64,000 nucleotides of DNA from Flavobacterium kayseriense (GCF_014305095.1 NZ_JACRUI010000003.1:1-64000), one strand, 5' to 3'. Shown: positions 1-8,500, numbered from the stretch's first letter. Notes: generated by a model from the letters alone, not told the origin. Made by a program: numbers and translations.

Positions 1-39
1 AATATTACGTCTACAATCAACTATTTTTGAAATTAGTAA

Positions 40-117
40 ACAACCAAAAATAGTCAACCTATATCAGGACAAGACAAAATTGACGGAGAATTCAATAACT
101 TAATGCAACACTTTTAA
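40..117 (+). other. Possible 3' end of an unidentified reading frame
   Basis: A short stretch after a stop at 37-39 reads in protein-like fashion to a TAA at 115-117 and ends in the residues LMQHF. A second frame, at 3-53, also reads like protein and stops at 51-53. The two together could be the frameshifted tail of a gene that begins outside the window. No family can be named from so little, and chance is a real alternative. The region also serves as the leader of the hydrolase gene that starts at 137. Confidence 0.2.
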
Positions 118-136
118 TTTTTTAAATTAGACCAAA

Positions 137-1024
137 ATGAACATTAACTTATTTCTTTGGCTATTATTAGCAACTTTACCAGAAATGGTATTTTCTCAGT
201 CGACTGACTTTACCATTCAAGATGTAAAATTTGAAAGTCAAGGAATTACTCTAGCAGGCTCAATTATAAAGCCAAAAAATCCATTTGCAGCAGTCGTAAT
301 TGTTCACGGTTCTGACCCAGTAAAAAGAGAAATGGAGTTTGCAAAACGTCTTGCAAAAGAAGGCATTGCTGTATTGACATATGACAAACGTGGAGTTGGA
401 GAATCTGGTGGTTTATATGTTGGACCATCTGTTGGTACAAATAATATTGACATTACTAATCTTAATTTATTATCGTGCGACGCAAATGAGGCAGTAAAAA
501 TATTCCAAACCTATTTGAAAGATAAAAAAACACCAATTGGATTAGTTGGGTTCAGTCAAGCAGGATGGATAATTCCAATTACTGCAAGCAAAAATCCACA
601 AATAGAATTTATGGTTTTGTTTAGTTGCCCTACAATTACGACTCTGGAACAACTCCGATTTCAGTTTTACACTAACGGAAATAATAATTTCTGGGATAAT
701 CATACAGATGCAGATGCTCGTAAACATACCAAAAATGACTCTGACAAGTATCAATTCGTAGCTACTGACCCAAAAACTTCTTTGAATACTCTTTCAATTC
801 CTGGACTTTGGCTTTTTGGTGAAAAGGACATACAAATTCCTGTAAAGTTGTGTATAGAGCAATTAAACACATTTAAAGTTCAAGGCAAACCTTTTGAATA
901 TACCTTGTTTCCAACATTAGGACACAATACCTCATTTGAAAGTGATACCGCACCTTTTGACATTTCAATTCAGTGGATAAAACAGAAAACGTTAAACAAT
1001 AAGAAGTCTAAAGTATCAAAATAA
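137..1024 (+). CDS. Secreted alpha/beta hydrolase
   Basis: The 295-residue protein starts with a hydrophobic signal peptide (about residues 1-20, ending at FSQ), so it should act in the periplasm or outside the cell. The alpha/beta-hydrolase fold is shown by the oxyanion HGSDP motif near residue 57, the nucleophile elbow GFSQAG with Ser140, a probable acid Asp231 (GEKD) and the general base His263 (GHNTSF). This is the arrangement of dienelactone-hydrolase or prolyl-oligopeptidase-like esterases and peptidases. The substrate cannot be told from sequence. The gene stands alone; the stop codon is followed at once by an inverted-ended repeat (1035-1184), so it may be the payload of a mobile cassette. 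Confidence 0.85.
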   Translation: MNINLFLWLLLATLPEMVFSQSTDFTIQDVKFESQGITLAGSIIKPKNPFAAVVIVHGSDPVKREMEFAKRLAKEGIAVLTYDKRGVGESGGLYVGPSVGTNNIDITNLNLLSCDANEAVKIFQTYLKDKKTPIGLVGFSQAGWIIPITASKNPQIEFMVLFSCPTITTLEQLRFQFYTNGNNNFWDNHTDADARKHTKNDSDKYQFVATDPKTSLNTLSIPGLWLFGEKDIQIPVKLCIEQLNTFKVQGKPFEYTLFPTLGHNTSFESDTAPFDISIQWIKQKTLNNKKSKVSK

Positions 1025-1034
1025 AGCATTGCCT

Positions 1035-1184
1035 ACAACAGCAGTTTGGCAAAGTGGCGGGTTCAGTGCTAAATTGAACATTCGGAATTCTAATAAACAT
1101 TAGTGCTTAATTGAAAGTAAGTACTTCAAAGTCAGTCACTTCGTCAAGCTGCAAAAAGTTGGCATTAAGGTCTTGAACCCACCC
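1035..1184. repeat. Cassette-type repeat 1 with inverted ends
   Basis: This element begins 10 nt after the hydrolase stop with ACAACAGCAGTTTGGC. GGCGGGTTCA (1056-1065) is matched by TGAACCCACC (1174-1183), an inverted pair with one mismatch, so the whole unit can fold on itself. Inside it AGTGCTAAATTGAA (1065-1078) is repeated as AGTGCTTAATTGAA (1102-1115). Related copies follow other genes up to 8.9 kb. The position after a stop codon and the inverted ends resemble integron attC sites. That functional reading is inference. Confidence 0.65.
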
Positions 1185-1188
1185 AATC

Positions 1189-1653
1189 ATGAAATAAATC
1201 ATATTATTTGCATTATTGATATTTAGCACTAGTTTTTACTCTCAAGGTTTCGATAATGGAGTTTTGGAAGAGAATAATAGTATAAAACTATTGGAAGAGT
1301 GGTCACAACTTTCAGGAATCAAAATTGACAAAATGAGTGTTGTAATTGTGAATTTTTATATCAAACCAAAAACAGAACCAAATGGTTCGTGCATTGACTA
1401 TTATACCAATGATTACGCATATAAGAGATTCATAAAAAAGAACAAGAATATTGTTCAGTTTTTCATAACTGAGCAATCATATTTTTATAATAGAAAAAAT
1501 GTATTGGAAGACAAAAATGACGAAATAAAAAAATTATTATTTGAAAAAGCAAAGTCATGCGGTAACTACATTATTATTAAACCAACTGGAGAATTCATTA
1601 GAAAATTGGGCGAATATAGACAAGACGAAATTCCGAAGTTAATTAGACAATAA
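1189..1653 (+). pseudogene. Small secreted protein broken by a stop at codon 3
   Basis: Read from ATG at 1189, the frame is Met-Lys-stop followed by a perfect signal peptide (IILFALLIFSTSFYSQG), then about 135 residues of mature protein to the TAA at 1651-1653. The TAA at 1195-1197 lies where a Lys codon (AAA) would be expected in an MKK start, so one base change probably inactivated the gene. The only remaining in-frame start of the usual type is TTG at 1216, which would remove half of the signal peptide. The mature part has a pair of cysteines (in GSCID and KSCGN) and no family I recognise. It lies between two cassette-type repeats. A sequencing error at 1195 is the main alternative. Confidence 0.6.
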
Positions 1654-1667
1654 AAAAAACTAACGCA

Positions 1668-1785
1668 TAACAGCCGTTTCTCGCAATTGCGAATTTTGTG
1701 GTATATTCACGACTACGTTTCGCTAGAAATTTTATCTTTAAGAGAAAATAAACGACCTTGTTGCATTAAGGTCTTGAATTCGCCC
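1668..1785. repeat. Cassette-type repeat 2
   Basis: This unit starts with TAACAGCCGTTTCTCGC, 14 nt after the preceding stop, and ends near TTGAATTCGCC. GCGAATT (1689-1695) and AATTCGC (1777-1783) form inverted ends. Its first 36 bases are identical to those of the copy at 2619, and most of the remainder matches too, so the gene at 1849-2601 sits between direct copies. Confidence 0.75.
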
Positions 1786-1848
1786 GACAAACCATAAGTA
1801 ACAGTATTAGAAAATAAACTATATGACATTAGAATTTACAAACAAATT

Positions 1849-2601
1849 ATGAAACACTTACCTAAAATAAATCTCTTTTATTGGGCATTAATAATTAGTG
1901 CTAACACAATGGGAGAAACAGTAGGTGATTTAATTTCTCAAACGTTTGGTTTGGGTTATGGTGGTGGAACTATTGCATTACTTGTACTTTTTCTAATTGC
2001 TTTAACAATTTCAATTTACTCAAAAAGTCAGAAACCACTTTTGTATTGGACAGTAATAACTTTGGCAAGTACATTAGGAACAACGATTTCCGATTTTATT
2101 AGTCGTTCCTTTTTTCACTTACAACTTGGCTTTACAGAAAATCAAGGTTATCTATTTGGGACAATAATTTTGATAGTTGCTTTAATTGCAACTTTTGGCA
2201 TTTGGAAATATCAATCAAGGACAAATACAATTGAAAACGGACTTGATAAGCAAACAGAGTTTTTATATTGGATAGCAATTTTAACTTCAAGTACATTGGG
2301 AACTGCATTTGGAGATTTACTTGCACATAATACACCATTAGGCTTTGACGGAGGAACTTTGCTATTAGTGATTTTACTTGCTGCTGTTGTTGGACTTTAC
2401 TTTTTGACAAAACTATCAAGGGAACTTTTGTATTGGTTCGCTATTATTTTGACACACCCAATTGGTGCAACAATGGGTGACTATTTGACAAAACCACAAG
2501 GATTTAATTTAGGAAACATTAAAGCAAGTTTAGTTTTAGTAGTCGTTTTTATAATAGTAATTGCAACCGGACAGTTGACAAAAAACAGACAAACGAATTG
2601 A
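1849..2601 (+). CDS. DUF347 repeat membrane protein (COG4705 type)
   Basis: The 250-residue protein is almost wholly hydrophobic and is built from four copies of one unit: an LYW or FYW triplet, a transmembrane stretch with TxGxxxGD, and a glycine-rich LGYGGGT-like turn before a second transmembrane helix. Copies begin near residues 9, 64, 137 and 192, giving about eight membrane segments. This is the pattern of the DUF347 family, whose members are usually called uncharacterised membrane-anchored proteins. No biochemical role is established that I know of. The start at ATG 1849 is preceded by AT-rich sequence with no strong ribosome site. The gene is bounded by nearly identical 118-bp repeats, the strongest sign here that single genes have moved as units. 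Confidence 0.8.
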   Translation: MKHLPKINLFYWALIISANTMGETVGDLISQTFGLGYGGGTIALLVLFLIALTISIYSKSQKPLLYWTVITLASTLGTTISDFISRSFFHLQLGFTENQGYLFGTIILIVALIATFGIWKYQSRTNTIENGLDKQTEFLYWIAILTSSTLGTAFGDLLAHNTPLGFDGGTLLLVILLAAVVGLYFLTKLSRELLYWFAIILTHPIGATMGDYLTKPQGFNLGNIKASLVLVVVFIIVIATGQLTKNRQTN

Positions 2602-2618
2602 CGACAAAAAACTGCCAC

Positions 2619-2735
2619 TAACAGCCGTTTCTCGCAATTGCGAATTTTGTGGTAAATTCACGTTTACGTTTCGTAAGGAATTTTATCTTTAACGGAAAAT
2701 AAATGAGCTTGTTGCGTTAAGGTGTTGAGTCCGCA
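2619..2735. repeat. Cassette-type repeat 3, near-duplicate of repeat 2
   Basis: It starts with TAACAGCCGTTTCTCGC, 18 nt after the DUF347 stop. It matches repeat 2 through GTGGTAAATTCACG, TACGTTTCG, ATTTTATCTTTAA, GAAAATAAA and CTTGTTGC to a right end GTTGAGTCCGC. The right end has drifted from repeat 2, so the inverted pairing is weaker here. Confidence 0.75.
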
Positions 2736-2812
2736 AACAGTATACCCTACTAAAAGAAAACAATTAAATTGAATGAATCCTAAAGGTTTTATTTTTTAAA
2801 ACGAAAATTGAT

Positions 2813-3169
2813 ATGCTCACTACCATAAACCCAAAATTGCCAATGCGGAATAAAGCCGCAACAAAAGATTTTTACGTAAACAAGTTAGGATTTAAAAACG
2901 TTGGAAGTTCTGACTATGATGGCTATTTGATGGTAGAAAAAGACAATATAGAAATCCATTTTTTTGAATTTAAAGAAATTGAGCATAAGGAAAACTATTC
3001 AGGAGTCTATATCCGAACCGACGACATTGACAATCTGTATCAATCATTGTTGAACAATAAAGTAGACATACACCCGAATGGAGCATTAGAGACAAAGCCT
3101 TGGGGACAAAGGGAATTTGCTTTGCTTGACCCAGATAACAATCTGCTGACTTTCGGACAGATTATTTAA
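2813..3169 (+). CDS. VOC family protein (bleomycin-resistance-like)
   Basis: The 118-residue protein has the vicinal-oxygen-chelate fold. There is an N-terminal beta-alpha-beta unit with ATKDFYVNKLGF, a central HFFEF strand, a second module with GVYIRTDDIDNLYQ, and the typical C-terminal EFALLDPDNNLLTFGQ, in which the last segment matches the DPDGN motif of the family. Bleomycin-binding and small-molecule-sequestering members have this length. No metal ligand set can be fixed with certainty, so antibiotic binding is only one possibility. It is a single gene with its own leader, followed after 34 nt by another cassette-type repeat. Confidence 0.85.
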   Translation: MLTTINPKLPMRNKAATKDFYVNKLGFKNVGSSDYDGYLMVEKDNIEIHFFEFKEIEHKENYSGVYIRTDDIDNLYQSLLNNKVDIHPNGALETKPWGQREFALLDPDNNLLTFGQII

Positions 3170-3203
3170 TCACTATTTACTGATTACCTAGAAACGGCAA
3201 GCC

Positions 3204-3260
3204 AACAGCGGTTTGCAGAAATTGAGAGAATTTTGCAAGTTTGGTAAATTTTTTTTGCAT
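3204..3260. repeat. Cassette-type repeat 4 (left part)
   Basis: AACAGCGGTTTGCAGAAATT followed by TTTGGTAAATTTTTTTTGCA repeats the conserved left half of the other units (AACAGC, GTTT, GGTAAATT, TTTGCA). It begins 34 nt after the VOC stop. A matching right end is not evident in the next few hundred bases. Confidence 0.5.
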
Positions 3261-3384
3261 GAGTATTTATCGGTATAGGAAAATAATCAGTTATGAAGTT
3301 CGAAACTGACGAGAAGCAGCTAAACCTCAGGCTGTTAAAAAACTCCTTTTCTCGGAATTTTCTCAAAATCCATCATTGCATACT

Positions 3385-3543
3385 TCAATATACCCAAGCA
3401 AAATGAGCCGTTTTAGCAATAGAAATACCTTTGGCTTTAAGCATCTGAAGAGTAAATCGTATAGCTTCTATGGCTAACGCTTCTACAAAAGCAGCTGCAA
3501 AATGAACGGGGCTGTCTAGGAAAATCAGGTCTTCTAATCTCAA
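3385..3543 (-). other. Short unidentified reading frame in the 3170-3700 gap
   Basis: The 530-nt gap between the VOC and propeller genes holds no complete gene. On the minus strand a frame of 52 codons (TTG at 3543 to TGA at 3385) reads like ordinary protein, with DLIFLDSPVHFAAAFVEAL and a helix rich in Ala, Ile and Lys. It is opened only by a TTG and has an in-frame stop just upstream. It could be the remnant of a larger gene. I cannot assign it to a family. Confidence 0.25.
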
Positions 3544-3700
3544 AATTCATTAAATTGCCTCGTATTCCTGTGTTGTGTAGTATCTGTAAATGCACCTCTT
3601 TCCTGCCTTTTATTTTAAAAAGATGCAGTATATTTGAAAGAACCAAACGGAAATTTTTTCACAGACTACCGTTCTGCGTCATATTAAAAAACAGACTTGA

Positions 3701-4762
3701 ATGAACAAATTATGTAGAATGCCATATCTGATTTTTTTATTATCTCTGAACTTTTCTTGTGTTGAAAAGAAAGCAACCAAGAAAGAAATTAATAAATCTG
3801 AAATTGTAAGGGCTTCAAAAAGCGACACATTAAAATTCACTTCGGGAATACGCGCTATCTTTCAAGACAGTAAAGGCAATTATTGGTTTGGAAGTCATAA
3901 TGAAGGAGTAAGCTATTATGATGGAAAAATATTTCAATATTTCAACAATACTAATGGTTTACTTGACAATCAAATTCGTTCAATAGAGGAAGATAAAAAC
4001 GGAACTATCTGGCTTGGAACTGCAAAAGGGGTGAATAGTTATGAAGGAAAAAAGTTTACTACATATACAACTCAAACAAATAACCCAACATTGGAATGGA
4101 ACAATACCAGTGGAGATTTGTGGTTCAATGCAGGCGAAAAAGATGGACTAAATCGTTTTGATGGAAAAAAAATGAACTATTTAATTTTTCCAAAACCCAA
4201 AAATACAAATCTTGATAATTCATTTGGGGTTACCGATTTATCTAAAGATAAAAACGGTAACCTTTGGATATCCACATATGCTGCATTATTTAGTTATGAT
4301 GGTAAAATGACAACTATTTTTGATCATGAAAAATTAAAACTTAAAACCAATGAGAATTTGCACATAAGAAGTGTATTAGCAGATTCCAAAGGAAGAATTT
4401 GGATAGGCAATAATGGTATTGGAGTTTTACTAATGGAGCATGATAAAACAATACATTTTTCAGAGGTAAACGGACTCATTCAAAAGAATAGTAGTAAAAA
4501 TGGAAATCGATCACCAACTGGGACAATGGAACACGTTTTTGCAATTGAAGAAGATTCTGGAGGTAATATTTGGTTTGGAGATAGAGATACAGGAGCTTGG
4601 AAATATGATGGCAAAAATGTAATAAACTACAGTATCAATACCAAACTTTCGACCCCAATGATTTGGTCAATATATAAAGACAACAGCAACAATTTACTTT
4701 TTGGAATGGCAGAAGGTGGAGTTTATAAATTTAACGGAAAATCTTTTGATAAAGCGTTTTGA
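3701..4762 (+). CDS. Seven-bladed propeller lipoprotein (Reg_prop repeats)
   Basis: The 353-residue protein begins with a lipoprotein signal ending in NFSC, so it should be anchored to a membrane. The rest consists of seven repeats of the two-component-regulator propeller type, each with D-x-x-G-x-x-W-x-G followed by a YDGK-like turn. Examples are DSKGNYWFGS, DKNGTIWLGT, DKNGNLWIST, DSKGRIWIGN and DSGGNIWFGD. Seven blades make one closed propeller. In hybrid two-component systems such propellers sense glycans ahead of a membrane helix and kinase; here no kinase or DNA-binding part follows, so the protein is a free-standing sensor-like or ligand-binding lipoprotein. The ligand is unknown. A cassette-type repeat begins 14 nt after its stop. 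Confidence 0.85.
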   Translation: MNKLCRMPYLIFLLSLNFSCVEKKATKKEINKSEIVRASKSDTLKFTSGIRAIFQDSKGNYWFGSHNEGVSYYDGKIFQYFNNTNGLLDNQIRSIEEDKNGTIWLGTAKGVNSYEGKKFTTYTTQTNNPTLEWNNTSGDLWFNAGEKDGLNRFDGKKMNYLIFPKPKNTNLDNSFGVTDLSKDKNGNLWISTYAALFSYDGKMTTIFDHEKLKLKTNENLHIRSVLADSKGRIWIGNNGIGVLLMEHDKTIHFSEVNGLIQKNSSKNGNRSPTGTMEHVFAIEEDSGGNIWFGDRDTGAWKYDGKNVINYSINTKLSTPMIWSIYKDNSNNLLFGMAEGGVYKFNGKSFDKAF

Positions 4763-4776
4763 TAAGAAATGCGAAC

Positions 4777-4872
4777 GCACAGCAGCCATTTAGCAAGATT
4801 GTAAATTGTGTGGTAAGTTCACGTTTTGCATCATATTTTCTGCAAAGCCGAAAGCTTACGAATTGCCCACCA
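4777..4872. repeat. Cassette-type repeat 5
   Basis: The unit opens with GCACAGCAGCCATTTAGC, continues with TGTGGTAAGTTCACG, and closes with GCAAAGCCGAAAGC followed by GAATTGCCCACC. The right end, read on the other strand (GGGCAATTCGTAA), resembles the left GCAAGATTGTAA, so the ends are imperfect inverted copies. The GCAAAGCCGAAA block recurs at 7366-7378. Confidence 0.6.
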
Positions 4873-5008
4873 TCTAAATGCGGCAAAACATGCTGTATCA
4901 TACTTGATCAATAATCCGCAAAAAGAATACAAACAACCTGAATTTGTATTATCTGACAATTGACTTAAAGAAACAACTTTGCACCTTATTAATGTAAAAT
5001 TTAAAAAC

Positions 5009-5824
5009 ATGAACAAGACCATTTTAATTACAGGTGCAAGTAGCGGTATTGGAAAAGAAACTGCAAAGTTATTTCAATCAAAAGGTTGGAATGTAATCGC
5101 TACAATGCGAAATCCAGAAAACGAAACAGAATTAAATCAATTAGAAAATGTTTTGGTTGCCAAACTGGATGTTTTAGATTTAGATTCTATTCAAACCGCT
5201 TTTGATGCGGGTATTCAAAAGTTTGGTAGTGTTGATGTGCTACTTAATAATGCAGGTTACGGAGCATACGGACCGTTGGAAGCATTTAGTAGAGAAAAAA
5301 TGGTACGACAATTCAATACCAACGTTATTGGACTTTTAGATGTTACTAAAACCGTTTTACCTCATTTTAGACAAAATAAAAAAGGTATTATTATTAATAT
5401 TTCGTCAATAGGAGGTAAGATGACTTTTCCATTGGGTTCCTTGTACCACGGAACAAAATTTGCCGTTGAAGGTATTTCGGAGTCACTTAGCTATGAAGTA
5501 GAGCAATTTGGTGGACAAGTAAAAATTGTAGAGCCAGGTATGATAGCCACAGATTTTGGTGGGAGGTCTTTTGATTTTAGCAATGACGAAAAAATGGCTG
5601 AATATCAAAATATTGTTAGTGCGCTGATGACTGCATTGCCAGTAATGGCAGAAAATGCATCTCCAGCAAGTGTAGTAGCCAAAGTAATATTTGAAGCGGC
5701 AACAGATGGGAAAAATCAATTGAGATACATAGCAGGAGAAGATGCTAAAATACTGATTAGTAATCGTAAACAATATGATGATGCTACGTTTACGGGGGAT
5801 ATTAAATCACAATTTGGACTTTAA
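5009..5824 (+). CDS. Short-chain dehydrogenase/reductase (SDR)
   Basis: This classical SDR of 271 residues should be a cytoplasmic NAD(P)-dependent oxidoreductase. The Rossmann motif TGASSGIG is at residues 8-15, NNAG at 80-83, the catalytic serine in NISSIGG at 132-133, and YHGTK gives Tyr146 and Lys150. I use the ATG at 5009, which puts TGxxxGIG at the usual distance; an earlier TTG at 4979 would add ten residues without family support. It is the first gene of a compact operon with a small membrane protein (12 nt downstream) and an AraC regulator. The same trio suggests that the regulator controls the reductase. The substrate is not predictable. Confidence 0.9.
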   Translation: MNKTILITGASSGIGKETAKLFQSKGWNVIATMRNPENETELNQLENVLVAKLDVLDLDSIQTAFDAGIQKFGSVDVLLNNAGYGAYGPLEAFSREKMVRQFNTNVIGLLDVTKTVLPHFRQNKKGIIINISSIGGKMTFPLGSLYHGTKFAVEGISESLSYEVEQFGGQVKIVEPGMIATDFGGRSFDFSNDEKMAEYQNIVSALMTALPVMAENASPASVVAKVIFEAATDGKNQLRYIAGEDAKILISNRKQYDDATFTGDIKSQFGL

Positions 5825-5836
5825 ATTAGTAGCGAT

Positions 5837-6334
5837 ATGAATTCAGTTGTGAAATATTTTACTGGAGAAAAAGCCGAAAGTTACCTCTTTATTTTAGTGG
5901 GAGTACTTGCTTTCGCATTAGCATTCTATTTCTTTTTTGTAGTAAAGACTTCTTTTTGGAAAGGTGTAGCCATACCTTTTATTATTGTTGCTTTATTAGA
6001 GTTTATAGTAGGTTACAGCATAGTTAATCGAAGTTCAAAAGACATTATTCGGGTTCAAACCTATATAACGAATGAACCACAAAAAATTAAAAGTCTTGAA
6101 ATTCCACGAATGGAAAAAGTATTGAGCAATTTTGTTATTTATAGATATGTCGAAATTGCGTTAATCATTTTAGGCATCGCATTGATGTACAGTTCTATGA
6201 ATGATACCTTTTGGAGAGGCATTGGCTTGGGGTTATTTATCCAAGCAAGTATTGTTTTAAGTTTAGATTTTTTTGCTGAAAGACGAGGGCATCAATATAT
6301 CGTATATTTACAAGAATTAGTTGAGAAATTATGA
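5837..6334 (+). CDS. Small four-helix membrane protein
   Basis: The 165-residue protein has two pairs of hydrophobic segments (roughly residues 17-35, 40-58, 98-117 and 121-138) separated by a polar stretch with a proline-containing MEK motif, and it ends in a charged tail. I do not recognise a named family. It follows the SDR gene by 12 nt and its stop overlaps the start of the AraC gene (ATGA), so the three are almost certainly co-transcribed and translationally coupled. A role linked to the reductase or to sensing for the regulator is inference only. Confidence 0.75.
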   Translation: MNSVVKYFTGEKAESYLFILVGVLAFALAFYFFFVVKTSFWKGVAIPFIIVALLEFIVGYSIVNRSSKDIIRVQTYITNEPQKIKSLEIPRMEKVLSNFVIYRYVEIALIILGIALMYSSMNDTFWRGIGLGLFIQASIVLSLDFFAERRGHQYIVYLQELVEKL

Positions 6335-7239
6335 GTGAGATACTACATCTTCAAAGTATTGCCGATTTGCATAAATTGTTTAATTTAGGGAATAGTCAAC
6401 ACCCTTTAGTGGCTGTTTTGGATTTTAGCCAAGTAAGTGAACAAGTAGATCAAAACGCGAAAATCAGTACCGATTTTTATTCAATTATGTTTAAAAACTA
6501 TTGTAAAAACAATATCAAATATGGCAGAAAAGCAATAGATTTCCAAGACGGAAATTTAATATGTATTGCTCCCAACCAAACTATTGAAATTGATAATGAA
6601 ATTGAACAGAGAGAGAATATGTTGGGGTGGGGTTTGTTTTTTCACCCTGATTTAATTAGAGCCACTTCATTGAATGACAAAGTAAAAAGTTATAGCTTTT
6701 TCAATTACGAAGTGTCAGAAGCACTTCATCTTTCAGACAAAGAAAAAAATATTTTATGGGAATGTGTTCAAAAAATTCAATCTGAACTTAAAGAAAATAT
6801 TGATGTACACAGCCAACACATCATTGTATCAACTATAGAATTATTACTGAATTACTGCTCAAGATTTTATGGCAGGCAAATGATTACTAGAAGCCAAACA
6901 AACAAATCTATAATTACTCAAGTAGAAACTATTTTATCGAAATACTTTGCCGAAACGAAACTAAAAGAACAAGGATTGCCTACCGTTAAGTTTTTAGCTG
7001 ACAACGTACATTTATCTCCAAGTTATTTGAGCGACCTTTTGAAAAAGGAAACAGGTAAAAATGCTCAAGAACATATTCATTTTTACCTTATCGAAGAAGC
7101 AAAGAATTATTTGATAAATACAGAAAAAAACATCAATGAAATAGCTTATAGTTTGGGCTTCGGGTATCCACAATATTTTAATAAACTTTTTAAGCAAAAA
7201 ACGGGTAGTACTCCAATGGAATATAGAAATCTAAATTAA
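6331..7239 (+). CDS. AraC-family transcriptional regulator
   Basis: The 302-residue protein has a variable N-terminal ligand or oligomerisation domain (about 1-185) and a C-terminal double helix-turn-helix of the AraC/XylS type (about 205-300). The second helix-turn-helix carries the family signature NINEIAYSLGFGYPQYFNKLFKQKTGSTPMEYR. The start overlaps the stop of the membrane protein gene by four bases. It probably regulates its own operon, which includes the SDR. No clear operator is visible upstream of 5009. The gene ends the operon; the next repeat lies about 80 nt downstream. Confidence 0.9.
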   Translation: MSEILHLQSIADLHKLFNLGNSQHPLVAVLDFSQVSEQVDQNAKISTDFYSIMFKNYCKNNIKYGRKAIDFQDGNLICIAPNQTIEIDNEIEQRENMLGWGLFFHPDLIRATSLNDKVKSYSFFNYEVSEALHLSDKEKNILWECVQKIQSELKENIDVHSQHIIVSTIELLLNYCSRFYGRQMITRSQTNKSIITQVETILSKYFAETKLKEQGLPTVKFLADNVHLSPSYLSDLLKKETGKNAQEHIHFYLIEEAKNYLINTEKNINEIAYSLGFGYPQYFNKLFKQKTGSTPMEYRNLN

Positions 7240-7320
7240 AAAAAGTCTACTAGGAACAAGCGTATCACAAAAATGTTGATTCAATTCTTAGATGAAGTCG
7301 TGTTTTTCCTATCATGTTTG

Positions 7321-7406
7321 GTGCCGGCAGACAGTTTTGTGGAATTAACGTTTGCCTTAATAATTTGCAAAGCCGAAAATTGAAAAATTACCAATTTCCA
7401 CCCATC
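7321..7406. repeat. Cassette-type repeat 6
   Basis: GTGCCGGCAGACAGTTTTGTGGAATTAACG at the left is a drifted form of the shared left end. AATTTGCAAAGCCGAAAATT and CCAATTTCCACCC at the right match the right half of the repeat at 4777-4872. The unit lies between the AraC and HD genes. A reading frame that would extend the HD protein upstream runs through it and is probably not translated. Confidence 0.5.
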
Positions 7407-7448
7407 TTAAAGTGGCATAAAGTTGTAATTAATACCCAAAAAACAGAG

Positions 7449-8060
7449 ATGATAAAAGAAAACTTTTTAAATTTAATTAGAAAATACTCGAAAAACGAAG
7501 AGTATAATCTGGAGTGCTGGAACGAAATCGAGAAAAATTATTCATCAAAATCACGGCATTATCATAATCTTGAGCATTTAGAAAATATGCTTTCAGAATT
7601 GAGTAAAATTCAATCAGAAGTAAAAGATGTAGACTGTTTACTGTTTGCCATATATTACCACGACATAGTTTACAAAACTACTAAAAGTAATAACGAACAT
7701 CAAAGTGCTTTACAATTTAAAAATAGAATTGTTAACACTTCATTTGACAAATTGTATGAATGTATATCACAAATTGAGGCTACAAAAGAACATAGAATTT
7801 CGGACGATTACGACACAAATATACTTTTAGACTTAGACCTTTCAATTTTAGGAAAATCCCCAGAAGAATATAAAAAATATAGTGAGAGCATTAGAAAGGA
7901 ATATCAAATTTATCCAGACTTTATATACCGAAAAGGACGAAAAAAAGTACTGAAAAGGCTATTAGAATTGGATTTTATATATAAAACGGATTATTTTAAA
8001 CGCCTGTACGAGAACCAAGCAATAGAGAATGTAAGGCTTGAATTAAAACAATTAAGTTAA
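7449..8060 (+). CDS. HD-superfamily predicted metal-dependent phosphohydrolase
   Basis: The 203-residue protein matches the COG4339 group of small HD proteins. It has RHYHNLEH near residues 32-39, YYHDIVY near residue 64 supplying the HD pair, and a downstream LDLDLSILG segment with a conserved Asp pair. Cytoplasmic metal-dependent phosphohydrolase activity is inferred from the fold; no substrate is known. I start at ATG 7449 because the 45 codons before it overlap a cassette-type repeat and do not look like protein. The open frame resumes right after the stop for another 50 codons (8061-8213), perhaps by chance. Confidence 0.8.
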   Translation: MIKENFLNLIRKYSKNEEYNLECWNEIEKNYSSKSRHYHNLEHLENMLSELSKIQSEVKDVDCLLFAIYYHDIVYKTTKSNNEHQSALQFKNRIVNTSFDKLYECISQIEATKEHRISDDYDTNILLDLDLSILGKSPEEYKKYSESIRKEYQIYPDFIYRKGRKKVLKRLLELDFIYKTDYFKRLYENQAIENVRLELKQLS

Positions 8061-8389
8061 CGGGATTTTGAAACAAAATATTTGGTTCAAAAAAGGAGAA
8101 TACAAACAGAAAAGAATGTTAAGATTACTACTAGACCAAAATTACGGCTGTATGTAAAAGGTATTCATCTTAAAAGGGAAACGGAACAAATTGACGGTAA
8201 TGAAATTAAATAAATAAAATTAATCAATACCGCCGAAGTTCCATTTCTTAGAGATATTTGGTTAACTTTAGTACGAAATGGTAAGGTTGTTCTAACTCCC
8301 GAGGTTCAGATGGTGGGAGTGAACTTCGTGACGTAGTTTTCAAATAGGAAAGTTTTAATTTTGAAAATAGGATAAAGTCAGCGAATTTT

Positions 8390-8500
8390 GCTGGTAATTT
8401 GAGCTAGCCGAATTTTAATAAAATTATTGTTTCGCATCACGTTTTAGTTGAGCCGAAAATGGAGTAGAGACGAAATTCCAGTTAGGTGAAGCCAAGAACG
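8390..8500. repeat. Degenerate repeat in the 8061-8634 gap
   Basis: The 574-nt gap after the HD gene has no complete gene. Within it GGTAATTTGAGCTAGCCGAA, TTGTTTCGCATCACGTTTTA and GAGCCGAAAATGG resemble the TTTGCATCA and AAAGCCGAAA blocks of the cassette-type repeats but are badly eroded. CCGAGGTTCAGATGGTGGGAG just before it may be part of the same unit. Confidence 0.3.

Noticed and set aside
4979..5008. TTG start adding ten residues to the SDR
   Set aside because: The ATG at 5009 gives the normal SDR N-terminus, and the upstream codons overlap a possible promoter box.
7314..7448. 45-residue N-terminal extension of the HD protein
   Set aside because: It runs through a repeat element and looks unlike protein; the ATG at 7449 fits the family.
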